Part shown: positions 39,975 to 50,331 of the stretch, piece after piece
How positions within the stretch are numbered: the stretch's first letter is position 1
Layout of the letters: every line of letters starts with the position of its first letter
NCBI GenBank assembly: GCA_023138735.1
Contig: JAGLOY010000046.1
Location: 1-64,000, forward strand
DNA from: Candidatus Aegiribacteria sp.
GTDB taxonomy: Bacteria > Fermentibacterota > Fermentibacteria > Fermentibacterales > JCC-6
Direction: 5' to 3'
DNA length: 64,000 nt
Notes under the pieces: model-generated
Databases searched by the model: none
The model's input: only the letters and a program-made list of their open reading frames with translations
Told to the model about the DNA's origin: nothing
Position numbers and translations under genes: made by a program

Positions 39975-40247
39975 CTATCGGCTTCCGCCGCCGAGTGCAT
40001 AATATTCTGCCTGAAGTTCAGCAAGCTCTGCTTCAAGTACAGCTATCTCTACAAGTCCGTCTGCTATCCGACCCGGCAGAGTTGCAAGTTCCTCCTCAAG
40101 ACCATCTGCTCTAGCTTCTGCAGCAAGAGCCGCAGCACGGGCGTCGTCTCTTGCCTGAAGCTCTGCGGCGCTCGGTCCACATGCCGCCAGAAGCAAAGAC
40201 ACTGTCAGGAGTCCAAGACAGAACCACTTTGTTCTCGCCTTGAGCAT
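39975..40247 (-). CDS. Small coiled-coil lipoprotein
   Basis: Lipobox SLLLAAC then Ala/Glu-rich helical repeats; immediately upstream of the LysM gene. Confidence 0.7.
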   Translation of the reverse strand: MLKARTKWFCLGLLTVSLLLAACGPSAAELQARDDARAAALAAEARADGLEEELATLPGRIADGLVEIAVLEAELAELQAEYYALGGGSR

Positions 40248-40395
40248 ACCTGGCACCTCCTCTCGATTTCATTCGGTTTGGGTTACTTACGAAAATACAA
40301 AAGTACTCATACATTCTCACATACTCGTACAGCTAGACACCAATATAGAATCTTAACGAAAATGGAATTGATGTCAAGAAGAATCTATCAGCTAT

Positions 40396-40779
40396 TTAAC
40401 AGGTCTTCCATTGTCTCCTGCGATACCATAAATATAGAGAAAGACCAATTGAAAGACCCACAATATCCGCGAGCAGATCACCGGCTGAACAATCTCTCCC
40501 GGGGACAAAACTCTGATGTATCTCGTCGCTGACGGCATAAATGAACCCCAGGATAAACATGATCGGAACAGGACTTAAGGTTCTGCAGAGATCACGGTTC
40601 AGAATCATGGAAATAGATAAAAGAAAATACATTCCTGCGTGAAGGACTTTATCCTGATGCGGAAACAGAGGAGGGATGACTTTCAATGATGGTTGATGAC
40701 TGAGGTAGAATATCCCTCCCAGCATTGTAAGCAGAAATACTCTTTTCACAACCGTTACAGCGAGAGTCCTTGCTGTCAT
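40396..40779 (-). CDS. VanZ-like membrane protein
   Basis: FYLSHQPS, DKVLHAGMYFLLSI, YAVSDEIHQSFVPGRDCSAGDLLADIVG. Confidence 0.85.
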   Translation of the reverse strand: MTARTLAVTVVKRVFLLTMLGGIFYLSHQPSLKVIPPLFPHQDKVLHAGMYFLLSISMILNRDLCRTLSPVPIMFILGFIYAVSDEIHQSFVPGRDCSAGDLLADIVGLSIGLSLYLWYRRRQWKTC

Positions 40780-42821
40780 CGGTCCTTCCGCTTTCCCGGA
40801 AGACCGATCTTTCTTACAACGCATGTGCCCGAGCCTGCTTTCCGGGCATCTGACACGGCTTTCTCGGCTTCTCCTGTGAGCAGCAGAACCGTTCTGTTAA
40901 CGTGAGTGTAAACACATCCAATTGAAGCGGAAACCATGGCTGCAGAATCAGGTATCTTTCCATGGTGTTTAAATGAAAGGGCATCTACAGCCCTCTGACT
41001 CATAGCCTCCATCACCGCTTTGCCTGCCCTGGGAATGCAGGCAGCAAAACTATCAGGTCCTGTCCTGGCGATGAATACATCCTCTGAGAAACAGTTACGG
41101 AAACGTGCAGCGGCATCCACCAGCAGTCGGTCGGCTTCGATATAGCCAAGCGTTCGATTCATTTCTCCGAAGCCATCAATGTCTGCAACAATAAGACCAA
41201 CATACCAGCCGTATGTCTGAACCTCCTTGGCCATATGATGAAGATGTCTGTCCAGCAGTGTTATGCCTGGAAGCCCAGTAAGCGTATCCCTGCCCGAGAT
41301 ATTCCTGAACCTCTGCCTCAGTCCGGCAAGCTCTTCTATCATTGAGAATATTCCCGCCGCTGTCAGCAGAATTCCTTCATGATACTGCATGAAGGCATTA
41401 TCGTCCTCATGTTCGGCGATTATCAGAGCGATGACTTCTTTCTCCCTGATGACGGGAACTCCAATACAGCTTCCTGCCCTGTCATGCATGCCCGGTTCGA
41501 GGGTGAACGCGTGCACATTCTTTCCTCCAGATCGTATTCTTGAGCGTCTGCAAGGAACTCTGTTCTTTAAGATCCATCCTGCCATTCCCGCTGAGCAGTC
41601 ATAGGTCTTCCCACGTCTCCACCTGGCAAGAGGCCCTCTTGAAACCCATACCCTTGTTCTGTTGTGCCTTGTGTCAACGTCGGCTATCGTAATAGTTGAT
41701 TCCGGTATTAATTCCGAGAGGATCCCTGCCATTCCATGCACGGCTTTGTCAAGATTGTTATCATTGCAGGCGGCAATGAGCTTTGCCATCCATGTAAATT
41801 CATCCCAGAAAGGAGAGGCCTCTCTGCTGCATGTTCTCAGAAAAATCTCTGATAGGTTCTCCAGATCCGATATAATGCTGTCAGAAGGTTTATTCTCAGA
41901 AAAATCCTGAAGAAGGAAACCTTCGAGTGCTGTCTCTCCGCGAAGAGGGCACAGGATGATCCAGAGGGAATCCCCGTCCTGCGCCCCGGGGAAACGGTAC
42001 GGTGACAATTCCGAACGTTCTTCTGTTGAGTTCGCTCTGATGACGGCAGTTTCTCTGCTGTTCTCCGCTATTCTCGCCAGTCTGTGCTTTGCTGGAAGCA
42101 TGAACTTTGAAATAACGATCCTATCGCTTGCAACATGCTCAGCCAGCCGGTAAAAACCATCATTGCTTCGGACGAACAGACAGGTTGAATCGGCTCTGCT
42201 GCTCTTATGTACCATCTGAAGAATCGGATAGGAAGTACCTGAAAAAACAGCTGGAAGAATCTTCCCTTCTTTTTCTCCTTTGCTTTTCGCCCTGGAGTAA
42301 GCCGGATCCCCGGTATAGAACTCCCTCTCCGCCAGCCAGTCAGATGCAAGACCGAAAAGGAAAGGAACAAGGAGCGATTTCAGGGCGGGCAGGAGTGATG
42401 GAATAAGCCTTGAGATGAAAGGTTCTCCCCCCGTCCAGATGGAGGCGTTGAGAAGGGAGAACGCTTCAATAAAACCGATAACAAGACCCAGCTCGGTTGC
42501 CGACCCGTCATTCGAGGGCAGCGATGCCCACATGAGAAAGAGCAGGTAAACCGAATAGAAAATGCTGTCTGAGCCTCCTGTGAGCTGGACGCTGAGAAGA
42601 AGGCCAGCGCAAACCCAGTAGAGTATGATCCTATTATCTGTCTGTATGATTTTTTTCTGAAACAGCTGAGCGAGCGCCGCACAAAGGAGCAGCAGACCCG
42701 TTCCAAGAAGGAGTAGAACAGGATCAGCTGTGTACGATCCGCTGCTTCGGAATCTGCCTGAAGCAAGAACAAGGAACAGCACCAGCAGGGCAGCATACCC
42801 GGCAATTCTCAGAATTCTCAA
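40776..42821 (-). CDS. Membrane GAF-GGDEF protein with degenerate GGDEF motif
   Basis: Several TMs; GAF-like WVSRGPLARWRRGKTYDCSAGMAGWILKN; GRDTLTGLPGITLLDR...IVADIDGFGEMN...RTGPDSFAAC. Confidence 0.8.
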   Translation of the reverse strand: MRILRIAGYAALLVLFLVLASGRFRSSGSYTADPVLLLLGTGLLLLCAALAQLFQKKIIQTDNRIILYWVCAGLLLSVQLTGGSDSIFYSVYLLFLMWASLPSNDGSATELGLVIGFIEAFSLLNASIWTGGEPFISRLIPSLLPALKSLLVPFLFGLASDWLAEREFYTGDPAYSRAKSKGEKEGKILPAVFSGTSYPILQMVHKSSRADSTCLFVRSNDGFYRLAEHVASDRIVISKFMLPAKHRLARIAENSRETAVIRANSTEERSELSPYRFPGAQDGDSLWIILCPLRGETALEGFLLQDFSENKPSDSIISDLENLSEIFLRTCSREASPFWDEFTWMAKLIAACNDNNLDKAVHGMAGILSELIPESTITIADVDTRHNRTRVWVSRGPLARWRRGKTYDCSAGMAGWILKNRVPCRRSRIRSGGKNVHAFTLEPGMHDRAGSCIGVPVIREKEVIALIIAEHEDDNAFMQYHEGILLTAAGIFSMIEELAGLRQRFRNISGRDTLTGLPGITLLDRHLHHMAKEVQTYGWYVGLIVADIDGFGEMNRTLGYIEADRLLVDAAARFRNCFSEDVFIARTGPDSFAACIPRAGKAVMEAMSQRAVDALSFKHHGKIPDSAAMVSASIGCVYTHVNRTVLLLTGEAEKAVSDARKAGSGTCVVRKIGLPGKRKDR

Positions 42822-43141
42822 AATGCTTGTTTCTCCAATGCTGTTGTTGCTGCATTGTATTTCACGGGCACTTAATAGATACGAATATGTGAAAATGAAA
42901 GGTAGCCGTCCCTATTGTATTTTACCATCCTGTCCCGCAGGGGGTTGACGATAAGGACAAAGTTTCAGATTAATATGCTACTTATATATGAAATCACCGA
43001 AAGATCCCCTGATACCGCTCGGACCGGATAACTTTAAAGCCAGAGAACACATAACATTCAATACTATTACAGTGCCAGCTTTCGTAGCAGGTGCATCTGA
43101 CGCATACATTTCACTGGTCAAACCCGAACTGAAGAGGATAA

Positions 43142-44422
43142 ATGAGCAGAAAACCGATGCCCGGATTATCACAGACTGACCTTGAAAAGAAAACACTTGT
43201 TGAGCTCCAGGCCCTGGCTAAGGAAAAGGGACTCGAAAAAGTATCCGGAATCAGAAAAAAGGACCTGATAATAAAACTGCTTGAAAGAAAGACCGAGAGA
43301 AATGGTCTGGAGTTTTCTACAGGAGTGCTGGAAGTCCTTTCGGAGGGATATGGATTTCTCAGATCAAATGAAGGCAGTTATCTGCCCTCATCCACGGATA
43401 TTTACGTATCTCCATCCCAGATCAAGCGTTTTAACCTGAACACGGGAGACAGTATTTCAGGACAGGTGAGAAAGCCAAAGAACGGAGAGAAGTACCTTGC
43501 CCTTCTGCGGATAGAGAGTGTTAACGGAAGAAGTCTTGAAGAGCTCAAGAGCAGACCAAGGTTCGACAACCTAACTCCTTACTATCCGGAAGAGCGTTTT
43601 ATCCTCGAGACTACACCGGAGAACATGTCCGGCAGGATACTTGATCTTCTTGCTCCAATAGGCAAGGGACAGAGAGCTTTAATAGTGTCTCCTCCCAGAG
43701 CCGGTAAGACCATTCTGCTTCAGCACCTGGCAAACAGTATGTCCGCTAACCATCCCGACGCCAAACTCCTGATTCTCCTCATTGATGAGCGTCCCGAAGA
43801 AGTGACGGATATGAGAAGACATGTATCAGGAGAGGTTATCGCATCCACATTCGACGAAAATCCCAAAAGACATATCCAGATAGCTGATATGGTTCTCGCG
43901 AAAGCCAAGAGGCTCGTTGAAAGCGGTTACGATGTTGTAATTCTTCTGGATTCCATTACAAGGCTTGCAAGGGCAAACAATCAGGTTATGCCTCATTCGG
44001 GCAAGATCCTTTCAGGAGGAGTGGATTCCAATGCTCTTCAGAAACCGAAAAGATTCTTTGGTGCAGCAAGGAATATTGTTGAAGGAGGAAGCCTTACCAT
44101 AATAGGGACAGCTCTGGTAGATACCGGAAGCAGGATGGATGAGGTTATATTCGAGGAGTTCAAAGGAACAGGTAATTCAGAAATAGTTCTTGACAGGCGT
44201 CTTGCGGATAGAAGAATATGGCCTGCCATCGATATAACAAAATCAGGCACTCGGAAGGAAGAGCTTCTGGTTGATGAAGAAAGCCTGAGCAGAATATGGA
44301 TCATGAGAAAGATCCTCGTTGACATGAACCCGGTTGAAGCTATGGAAGTCTTGAAGAAACAGCTCTCGAAGCATAAATCGAACAAGAGATTCCTTGACGC
44401 AATGGGTACAATGTCAGAATGA
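43142..44422 (+). CDS. rho: Transcription termination factor Rho
   Basis: N-terminal Rho-[50 protein letters not shown]. Confidence 0.97.
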   Translation: MSRKPMPGLSQTDLEKKTLVELQALAKEKGLEKVSGIRKKDLIIKLLERKTERNGLEFSTGVLEVLSEGYGFLRSNEGSYLPSSTDIYVSPSQIKRFNLNTGDSISGQVRKPKNGEKYLALLRIESVNGRSLEELKSRPRFDNLTPYYPEERFILETTPENMSGRILDLLAPIGKGQRALIVSPPRAGKTILLQHLANSMSANHPDAKLLILLIDERPEEVTDMRRHVSGEVIASTFDENPKRHIQIADMVLAKAKRLVESGYDVVILLDSITRLARANNQVMPHSGKILSGGVDSNALQKPKRFFGAARNIVEGGSLTIIGTALVDTGSRMDEVIFEEFKGTGNSEIVLDRRLADRRIWPAIDITKSGTRKEELLVDEESLSRIWIMRKILVDMNPVEAMEVLKKQLSKHKSNKRFLDAMGTMSE

Positions 44423-44459
44423 TACCACTTATTCTGTTTGCTGACATGGAGGAAATGAA

Positions 44460-44675
44460 TTGAAGAAGGATATACATCCCAAATACAATGAGGTAACATT
44501 CAGTTGTACCTGCGGAAACAAGATCAAGACTCGCTCAACAGGCGGTGACAAAAAGTTCGATGTCTGTTCAAACTGTCATCCCTTCTATACCGGTAAACAG
44601 AAACTGGTTGACTCCGCGGGCAGGGTTGATAAGTACCTCAGGAGATACGGGAAAAAAGAAGACAGCGCAAAGTAG
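44460..44675 (+). CDS. rpmE: 50S ribosomal protein L31 (TTG start)
   Basis: [27 protein letters not shown]...[39 protein letters not shown]. Confidence 0.95.
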   Translation: MKKDIHPKYNEVTFSCTCGNKIKTRSTGGDKKFDVCSNCHPFYTGKQKLVDSAGRVDKYLRRYGKKEDSAK

Positions 44676-44696
44676 CTGTAGAATCTGAGCATGACC

Positions 44697-44718
44697 GGGG
44701 GAGCTTCGACGCTCCCCC
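44697..44718 (+). terminator. Stem-loop terminator after rpmE
   Basis: GGGGGAGC-TTCGAC-GCTCCCCC then TTCCTTATT. Confidence 0.8.
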
Positions 44719-44749
44719 TTCCTTATTCTAAGTTTCTTGTAGGAGAAAA

Positions 44750-45778
44750 ATGAATAACAATTCAGCAAAGAACAGCGAGACAGCTCCAGAGGAATCGAAG
44801 ACCGGTGGTCAGGCGGTGCTCGAAGGAGTGATGATGCGTTCCCCCGTTTCCACTGCAGTTGCGGTTAGAACCCCCGATGGAACGATCCTTGTTAAAAAAC
44901 TAAAAATAAAAGAACTCAAAAACTGCGGCAGTATATGGAGCAAACCTGTTTTCAGAGGTGCAGCAACATTGATAGATACCCTGAGGCTGGGAATGAAAGC
45001 CCTTAACTGGTCAGCGGAGATTGCTGAGGAATCCGCAGGTTCCGGTAAGAAGAGCGGAGGCTCGGGCTTCACAACCTTCCTTACTACAGCCTTTGCGTTT
45101 ACACTCGCCATCGTGCTCTTCGCCTGGCTGCCGCTGCAGAGCAGCAAATGGATACTTGAAGGCAGTTCTTCCGCAGTTACCGCCAGCGGTCAGTTCGGAA
45201 TACATATGCTGGCAGGCCTGTTCCGTTTGATCGCCTTTCTTCTCTATCTGGGTGCAATATCATTCATGCCGGATGTCAGAAGGCTGTTTATGTATCATGG
45301 AGCTGAACATCAGACTATTCACGCCTGGGAGAAGGGACTTACGCCACTGGCGGAAAATGCTGTAGAGCAGAGTCCGCTGCATCAGAGGTGCGGGACCAGT
45401 TTTCTGCTGCTTGTCATGCTTGGAACCATACTGTTCTACGGCATCTTCGATTCACTGGTCATACTGATTACAGGCTACAACCCCAGTGCTTTAATCAGAG
45501 TGCTTTACCATCTGCCTCTCATTCCTCTCGTCATGGGGCTCAGTTATGAACTCCTCAAGCTGGCGGACAAACATCTCGAAACTTCAGCGATCGCAAAGGC
45601 TGTTACAGCTCCTGGACTTCTGCTTCAGAAACTCACCACGAGAAAAGCAGGAATAAAGGAGATTGAAGTGGCGGTTGCGTCTCTGTACGTTTCTCTGGGC
45701 AGGAAACCCGGACCTGATGTCGAAATACTTGGCAGAGATTCGGATAATCATCCAGAGGAGGAAAATGAAAGCCTTTGA
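44750..45778 (+). CDS. DUF1385 (YqhQ-like) membrane protein
   Basis: TGGQAVLEGVMMRSP; YHGAEHQTIHAWEKG; adjacent to prfA as commonly seen. Confidence 0.92.
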   Translation: MNNNSAKNSETAPEESKTGGQAVLEGVMMRSPVSTAVAVRTPDGTILVKKLKIKELKNCGSIWSKPVFRGAATLIDTLRLGMKALNWSAEIAEESAGSGKKSGGSGFTTFLTTAFAFTLAIVLFAWLPLQSSKWILEGSSSAVTASGQFGIHMLAGLFRLIAFLLYLGAISFMPDVRRLFMYHGAEHQTIHAWEKGLTPLAENAVEQSPLHQRCGTSFLLLVMLGTILFYGIFDSLVILITGYNPSALIRVLYHLPLIPLVMGLSYELLKLADKHLETSAIAKAVTAPGLLLQKLTTRKAGIKEIEVAVASLYVSLGRKPGPDVEILGRDSDNHPEEENESL

Positions 45779-46841
45779 TAAAGGATCCATGGAGCAGAGG
45801 CTCAAGGAAATCGACGAAAGCCTCTGTTCCCCGAAAACTCTCAAGAGTCCATCGCTTATACGGTCGCTTACCTTCGAACGTGCCGGTCTGTCAAAAATTC
45901 TCAGCGCCATAGGTGAAATTGAAGAAGTCGGTTCATCACTTGAAGAGACAAGGGAACTTCTGGAAGATGATGACCGGGAACTGGCAGCCCTGGCAGCCCT
46001 TGAGATCCCCGAAATGGAGATGAGGCTTGAAAAACTTGAAAATCAGCTGAAATTACTTCTCATACCCCCGGACCCTAATGACAATAGGGACGTTATCATC
46101 GAGATTCGCTCGGGAACAGGGGGAGAAGAGGCAGCCCTGTTCGCCGCAAACGTTTACAGAATGTACACGGCTTTCGCCCAGAAGAACGGATGGTCCCAGG
46201 AGATATTCAGCAGCAGTGGTTCGGAAAGGGGAGGATTCAAAGAAGTTACCTTCGCCCTCAGAGGCAAAGGCGTATACAGCAGAATGAAGTTCGAAGCGGG
46301 TGTACACAGAGTACAGAGGGTCCCCGAAACGGAGACATCCGGAAGGATACACACTTCCGCCTGTACTGTAGCGGTACTCCCGGAGGTAGAGGAAGTTGAG
46401 ATCATCGTTAATCAGGATGATCTCAGAATTGATGTCTACCGCTCTTCCGGCCCCGGAGGACAGAGCGTCAACACCACAGATTCCGCAGTGCGGATTACCC
46501 ATATACCCACAGGACTGGTCGTTTCGTGTCAGGACGAGAAGAGCCAGCTTAAAAATAAAGTGAAGGCTATGAAAGTCCTCAGATCAAGGCTCTTCGCGAA
46601 AAAGCAGGAAGAGGAGAATGCCAAACGGGCAGAGACCAGGAAGAGCATGGTGGGTTCCGGTGACAGAAGCGCCAAGATCAGAACTTACAATTTTCCCCAG
46701 GGAAGAGTTACCGACCATAGAATACATCTCTCCCTTCATTCGCTGAAGGACGTTCTGGGCGGGGATCTTGACCAGATCATCGGACCGCTTATCGAAGCCG
46801 AACAGGAAAGGCTCCTCTCGGAGGTTTCGTCCGGACTGTGA
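45765..46841 (+). CDS. prfA: Peptide chain release factor 1
   Basis: EIRSGTGGEEAALFA; YRSSGPGGQSVNTTDSAVRITHIPTG; ATG 45765 after GGAGGAAA. Confidence 0.96.
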   Translation: MKAFDKGSMEQRLKEIDESLCSPKTLKSPSLIRSLTFERAGLSKILSAIGEIEEVGSSLEETRELLEDDDRELAALAALEIPEMEMRLEKLENQLKLLLIPPDPNDNRDVIIEIRSGTGGEEAALFAANVYRMYTAFAQKNGWSQEIFSSSGSERGGFKEVTFALRGKGVYSRMKFEAGVHRVQRVPETETSGRIHTSACTVAVLPEVEEVEIIVNQDDLRIDVYRSSGPGGQSVNTTDSAVRITHIPTGLVVSCQDEKSQLKNKVKAMKVLRSRLFAKKQEEENAKRAETRKSMVGSGDRSAKIRTYNFPQGRVTDHRIHLSLHSLKDVLGGDLDQIIGPLIEAEQERLLSEVSSGL

Positions 46842-47686
46842 GAAGCCTGACTGTTCTTGAAGCCTGCCGATGGGCCGAGGCTGAACTGGTAGAGCTTGAA
46901 TCGCCCAGGCTGGAAGCTGAACTGCTTCTGTGCGACTTAATGAACTGGAAACGGCACGAACTGTATCTGAACCATGAATGTGATCTGCAGGAGACCTGTC
47001 TGGGTAAATACAGAAAGGCAGTCCACAGACGGATGAACAGGGAGCCTATTCAGCATATAACAAAAAGTGTGGATTTCCTCGGCCGTTCGTTCGTAGCGGG
47101 GCCGGGAGCCCTTATTGCCCGGCCTGAAACAGAGTACCTTACCGAGCTGTTCATCAATGAACTTTCCGAGCCTGAATATATTCTTGATGTTGGCACCGGA
47201 TCCGGCGTCATAGCGGTTTCAATTGCTCTTGCGTATCCGGCCGCGCTGGTAATCGGAACAGATGTCAGCCGGGAAGCCCTGATACTCTCGCGAAGGAATA
47301 AAGAGCTTTTCAATGCCCGCAACCTGGTTCTGATCAGAGCGGATATGATCAAAGCATTCAGACAGGATGTTAGAATATTCGATGGTATTGTCGCTAACCT
47401 TCCCTACATTCCTTCAGATCAGATACCTGATCTTGAGCCTGAAGTAAGGGATGGAGATCCCCTGATAGCGCTTGACGGGGGGGATTCCGGGCTTGAACTG
47501 GTTCTCTCATTAACAGCTTCCGCCCCGGCCGTTCTGCGAAAAGGAGGGTTTCTTGCCCTTGAACTGGACCGGGAACAGGTAAAAACGGTTTCAGAAACAC
47601 TTGAGGAAGATCCTCTATGGGAAGATGTGAGAGCATTCAGCGATCATACCGGCCGGCCCAGAGTTGTCACAGCCCGAGCGATCTGA
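46838..47686 (+). CDS. prmC: Release factor glutamine methyltransferase
   Basis: ILDVGTGSGVIAVSIAL; VANLPYIPSDQIPDLEPEVRDGDPLIALDGG; GTG start overlapping the prfA stop. Confidence 0.93.
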   Translation: MRSLTVLEACRWAEAELVELESPRLEAELLLCDLMNWKRHELYLNHECDLQETCLGKYRKAVHRRMNREPIQHITKSVDFLGRSFVAGPGALIARPETEYLTELFINELSEPEYILDVGTGSGVIAVSIALAYPAALVIGTDVSREALILSRRNKELFNARNLVLIRADMIKAFRQDVRIFDGIVANLPYIPSDQIPDLEPEVRDGDPLIALDGGDSGLELVLSLTASAPAVLRKGGFLALELDREQVKTVSETLEEDPLWEDVRAFSDHTGRPRVVTARAI

Positions 47687-47793
47687 TCGTTGGGCCGAAC
47701 ATCACTTGTGACACTTGCAGAACTTGTAAAAATGCTTCCGGGTATGCATATTTCTTTACTGCAAAAATATTGTGGTGATGTGTCTGGAGGGAA

Positions 47794-48885
47794 ATGAGTA
47801 TTAGCATCAGCAGGTCCCATACAAGACAAGTTATAGCTGGAGGCCTGCCGATTGGGGGCGGGGCGCCCATATCCGTTCAATCCATGACTAACGTTCCCAC
47901 TACCGACGTTGAAGCTGTCTGCAATCAGATAAACATGCTGGCGAGCCGGGGGGCTGAAATAGTTCGAGTAGCGGTACCGGACAGGGAATCTGCTGCCGCT
48001 CTGCGGAGTATTATCGAAAGATCTCCCGTTCCCGTGGTATCGGATATCCACTTTGACCCTGAGCTTGCCATACTGGCGCTCGATGCCGGAATAAACAAAT
48101 TGAGGCTCAATCCAGGAAACATAAGACGAAGGACTGATATCTGGAAAATCTCCGAAAAAGCATCAGAGGAGCAGGTTCCCATCCGCATAGGAGTAAATTC
48201 CGGCAGCATCCCGGGTGATCTTCGGGATAAATACGGAGGGGTGAATAGAGATTCGATGTGGGCCGCCGCACAGAGACATCTGGTTCTCTTTGAGGAAACC
48301 GGTTTTCAGGATATTGTCCTTTCCCTGAAATCAAGCGATCCCATGCTTACAGTGGAAGTCAACAGGCTGGCGTCAACCGAATGTGATTACCCGCTTCATC
48401 TGGGTGTTACCGAAGCGGGTCCGCAACTTACAGGAAGCGTGAGAAGTGCTGTGGCTCTTTCTGTTCTGCTGGCGGAAGGGATAGGCGACACGCTGCGAGT
48501 TTCGCTATCCGGTTCACCGGAGAAGGAACCTCTGGTTGGATGGGAGATTCTCTCTTCGCTTGATATCAGACGTAGGTTTCCGAGGATAGTAAGCTGCCCC
48601 ACATGCGCCAGAGCCAGGATAGATGTCGCCGGTATCGCTGAATCGGTTCAGGAGAGTATAGCAGGAAAAACAGGCAACATCACCATAGCAGTGATGGGCT
48701 GCGAAGTTAACGGCCCGGGTGAGGCTAGAGACGCGGATATTGCTCTTATCGGAACACCATCCGGAATACAGCTTTTTATTGATGGGAAAACAACCGGTGA
48801 GATAATTGATTCCGACATTCAGGGATATCTTAACGGGATTGTGGATTCATACATTCAGAGAACAGGAAATAACGCGGGAGGATAA
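47794..48885 (+). CDS. ispG: 4-hydroxy-3-methylbut-2-enyl diphosphate synthase
   Basis: GGGAPISVQSMTNVPT; IRIGVNSGS; SCPTCARARID; MGCEVNGPGEA. Confidence 0.96.
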   Translation: MSISISRSHTRQVIAGGLPIGGGAPISVQSMTNVPTTDVEAVCNQINMLASRGAEIVRVAVPDRESAAALRSIIERSPVPVVSDIHFDPELAILALDAGINKLRLNPGNIRRRTDIWKISEKASEEQVPIRIGVNSGSIPGDLRDKYGGVNRDSMWAAAQRHLVLFEETGFQDIVLSLKSSDPMLTVEVNRLASTECDYPLHLGVTEAGPQLTGSVRSAVALSVLLAEGIGDTLRVSLSGSPEKEPLVGWEILSSLDIRRRFPRIVSCPTCARARIDVAGIAESVQESIAGKTGNITIAVMGCEVNGPGEARDADIALIGTPSGIQLFIDGKTTGEIIDSDIQGYLNGIVDSYIQRTGNNAGG

Positions 48886-48887
48886 CA

Positions 48888-50315
48888 GTGGTGTCTAACA
48901 AGACCGTGAAAATTCAACTTGAGAGAATCCTGAACGAGAATTTCGAAGAGCTTGATATAAGGTTTACCGATCTTAAGGGGCACTGGCGTCATGTAACAGT
49001 GCCGGTATCGATGGTCAACGAAGATTTCTTCCTTAGCGGAGTTGGGTTTGACGGATCCACTCTGGCCGGCATGACTCAGACGAAAGCGGGAGATCTTGTT
49101 CTCAGACCCGATCCCAGAAGGGTTTTCGAGGATAAGTTCACCGAGAGAAAAACACTCGTAATTTTCGCCGATATAGTTGATCCGGCAAGCGGAGAAGCCT
49201 TTTCCAAGGATCCGAGGAGCATAGCAAGAAAAGCAGCCGGTTATCTGAAAGACTCCGGTATGGCCACCGACAGCTTCTGGGCCCCTGAGTTCGAATTTTA
49301 CATTTTCGACGAAGCCTGCTTCTGGTCCGAACCGGGAAGCCAGGGATACCGGGTGGGGAGTATAGAGAAACCCGAAAACGCAAAAATTGCCGATGCCAAA
49401 GGGTTTGCTCATGCCTGCAAATCCGGGTATCACATGATGTATCCCGTGGACAGTCTTCATGATATAAGGTCTGAAATCACTATGCTGATGCAGCAGGCAG
49501 GAATACAGATAAAGTACCACCACCATGAGGTGGGCAGGATGGGTCAGAGTGAGGTGGAAGTTACCTTTTCTCCTTTCCTCAGCGCTGCGGACAATGTAAT
49601 GCTGACCAAGCACATTGTCCGGAATGTCGCGCTGAAGCACGACCTTTCCGCAACTTTCATGCCAAAACCCGCCGAAGGTGAACCGGGCTCCGGCATGCAT
49701 TTTCATATTTTCATGACAGACAAACAGAAAAGGATCTTCTTTGACAAAGAAGGTTACTGCAATCTCAGCAAACCCGCGATGAACGCGATTGCCGGAATTC
49801 TCTATCATGCCCCTGCTGTGTGCGCTTTCAGCAACGCATCGGTTAACAGCTATCACAGGCTTGTTCCGGGGCAGGAGGCGCCTGTATTCAGGTTCTTTTC
49901 CGGTCCTAACAGAAGCGCTGCCATCAGGGTACCATCCTATGCCAGAACGGCTGAATCAATGCGGTTCGAGTACAGGGTTCCCGATGGGATCAGTAACCCT
50001 TACCTCTCGATGAGTGCGATACTAATGGCTGCGATTGATGGAATGAAAAAGGAAATGGACCCTGAGAAACTAGGTTTCGGCCCGATTGATGAAAATGTTT
50101 TTGCGACTGGCTACAATACGGATAACCTTCAAATGCTTCCCCGAAACCTGGTTGAAGCCCTGGATGCCCTTGAAGCTGACAGGGAATTCCTTGAAACGGG
50201 AGAAGTTTTTTCGAAAGATATGATCGATGATTATATTACAATGAAGAGAGATGAAGCCGCAAGTTTCCAGGGAAGCCCTCACCCGAAGGAGCATTCCCTC
50301 TATTTCAGTCTTTAG
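48888..50315 (+). CDS. glnA: Glutamine synthetase type I
   Basis: GFDGSTLAGM; WAPEFEFYIFD; HHHEVGRMGQSEVEV; FMPKPAEGEPGSGMHFH; GPNRSAAIRVP. Confidence 0.95.
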   Translation: MVSNKTVKIQLERILNENFEELDIRFTDLKGHWRHVTVPVSMVNEDFFLSGVGFDGSTLAGMTQTKAGDLVLRPDPRRVFEDKFTERKTLVIFADIVDPASGEAFSKDPRSIARKAAGYLKDSGMATDSFWAPEFEFYIFDEACFWSEPGSQGYRVGSIEKPENAKIADAKGFAHACKSGYHMMYPVDSLHDIRSEITMLMQQAGIQIKYHHHEVGRMGQSEVEVTFSPFLSAADNVMLTKHIVRNVALKHDLSATFMPKPAEGEPGSGMHFHIFMTDKQKRIFFDKEGYCNLSKPAMNAIAGILYHAPAVCAFSNASVNSYHRLVPGQEAPVFRFFSGPNRSAAIRVPSYARTAESMRFEYRVPDGISNPYLSMSAILMAAIDGMKKEMDPEKLGFGPIDENVFATGYNTDNLQMLPRNLVEALDALEADREFLETGEVFSKDMIDDYITMKRDEAASFQGSPHPKEHSLYFSL

Positions 50316-50331
50316 AAAAGGGGTCAAAAAG

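Noticed and set aside
48855-49856. 333-aa ORF antisense to glnA
   Set aside because: glnA is unambiguous on the plus strand; the antisense product shows no known domain and is a shadow ORF.
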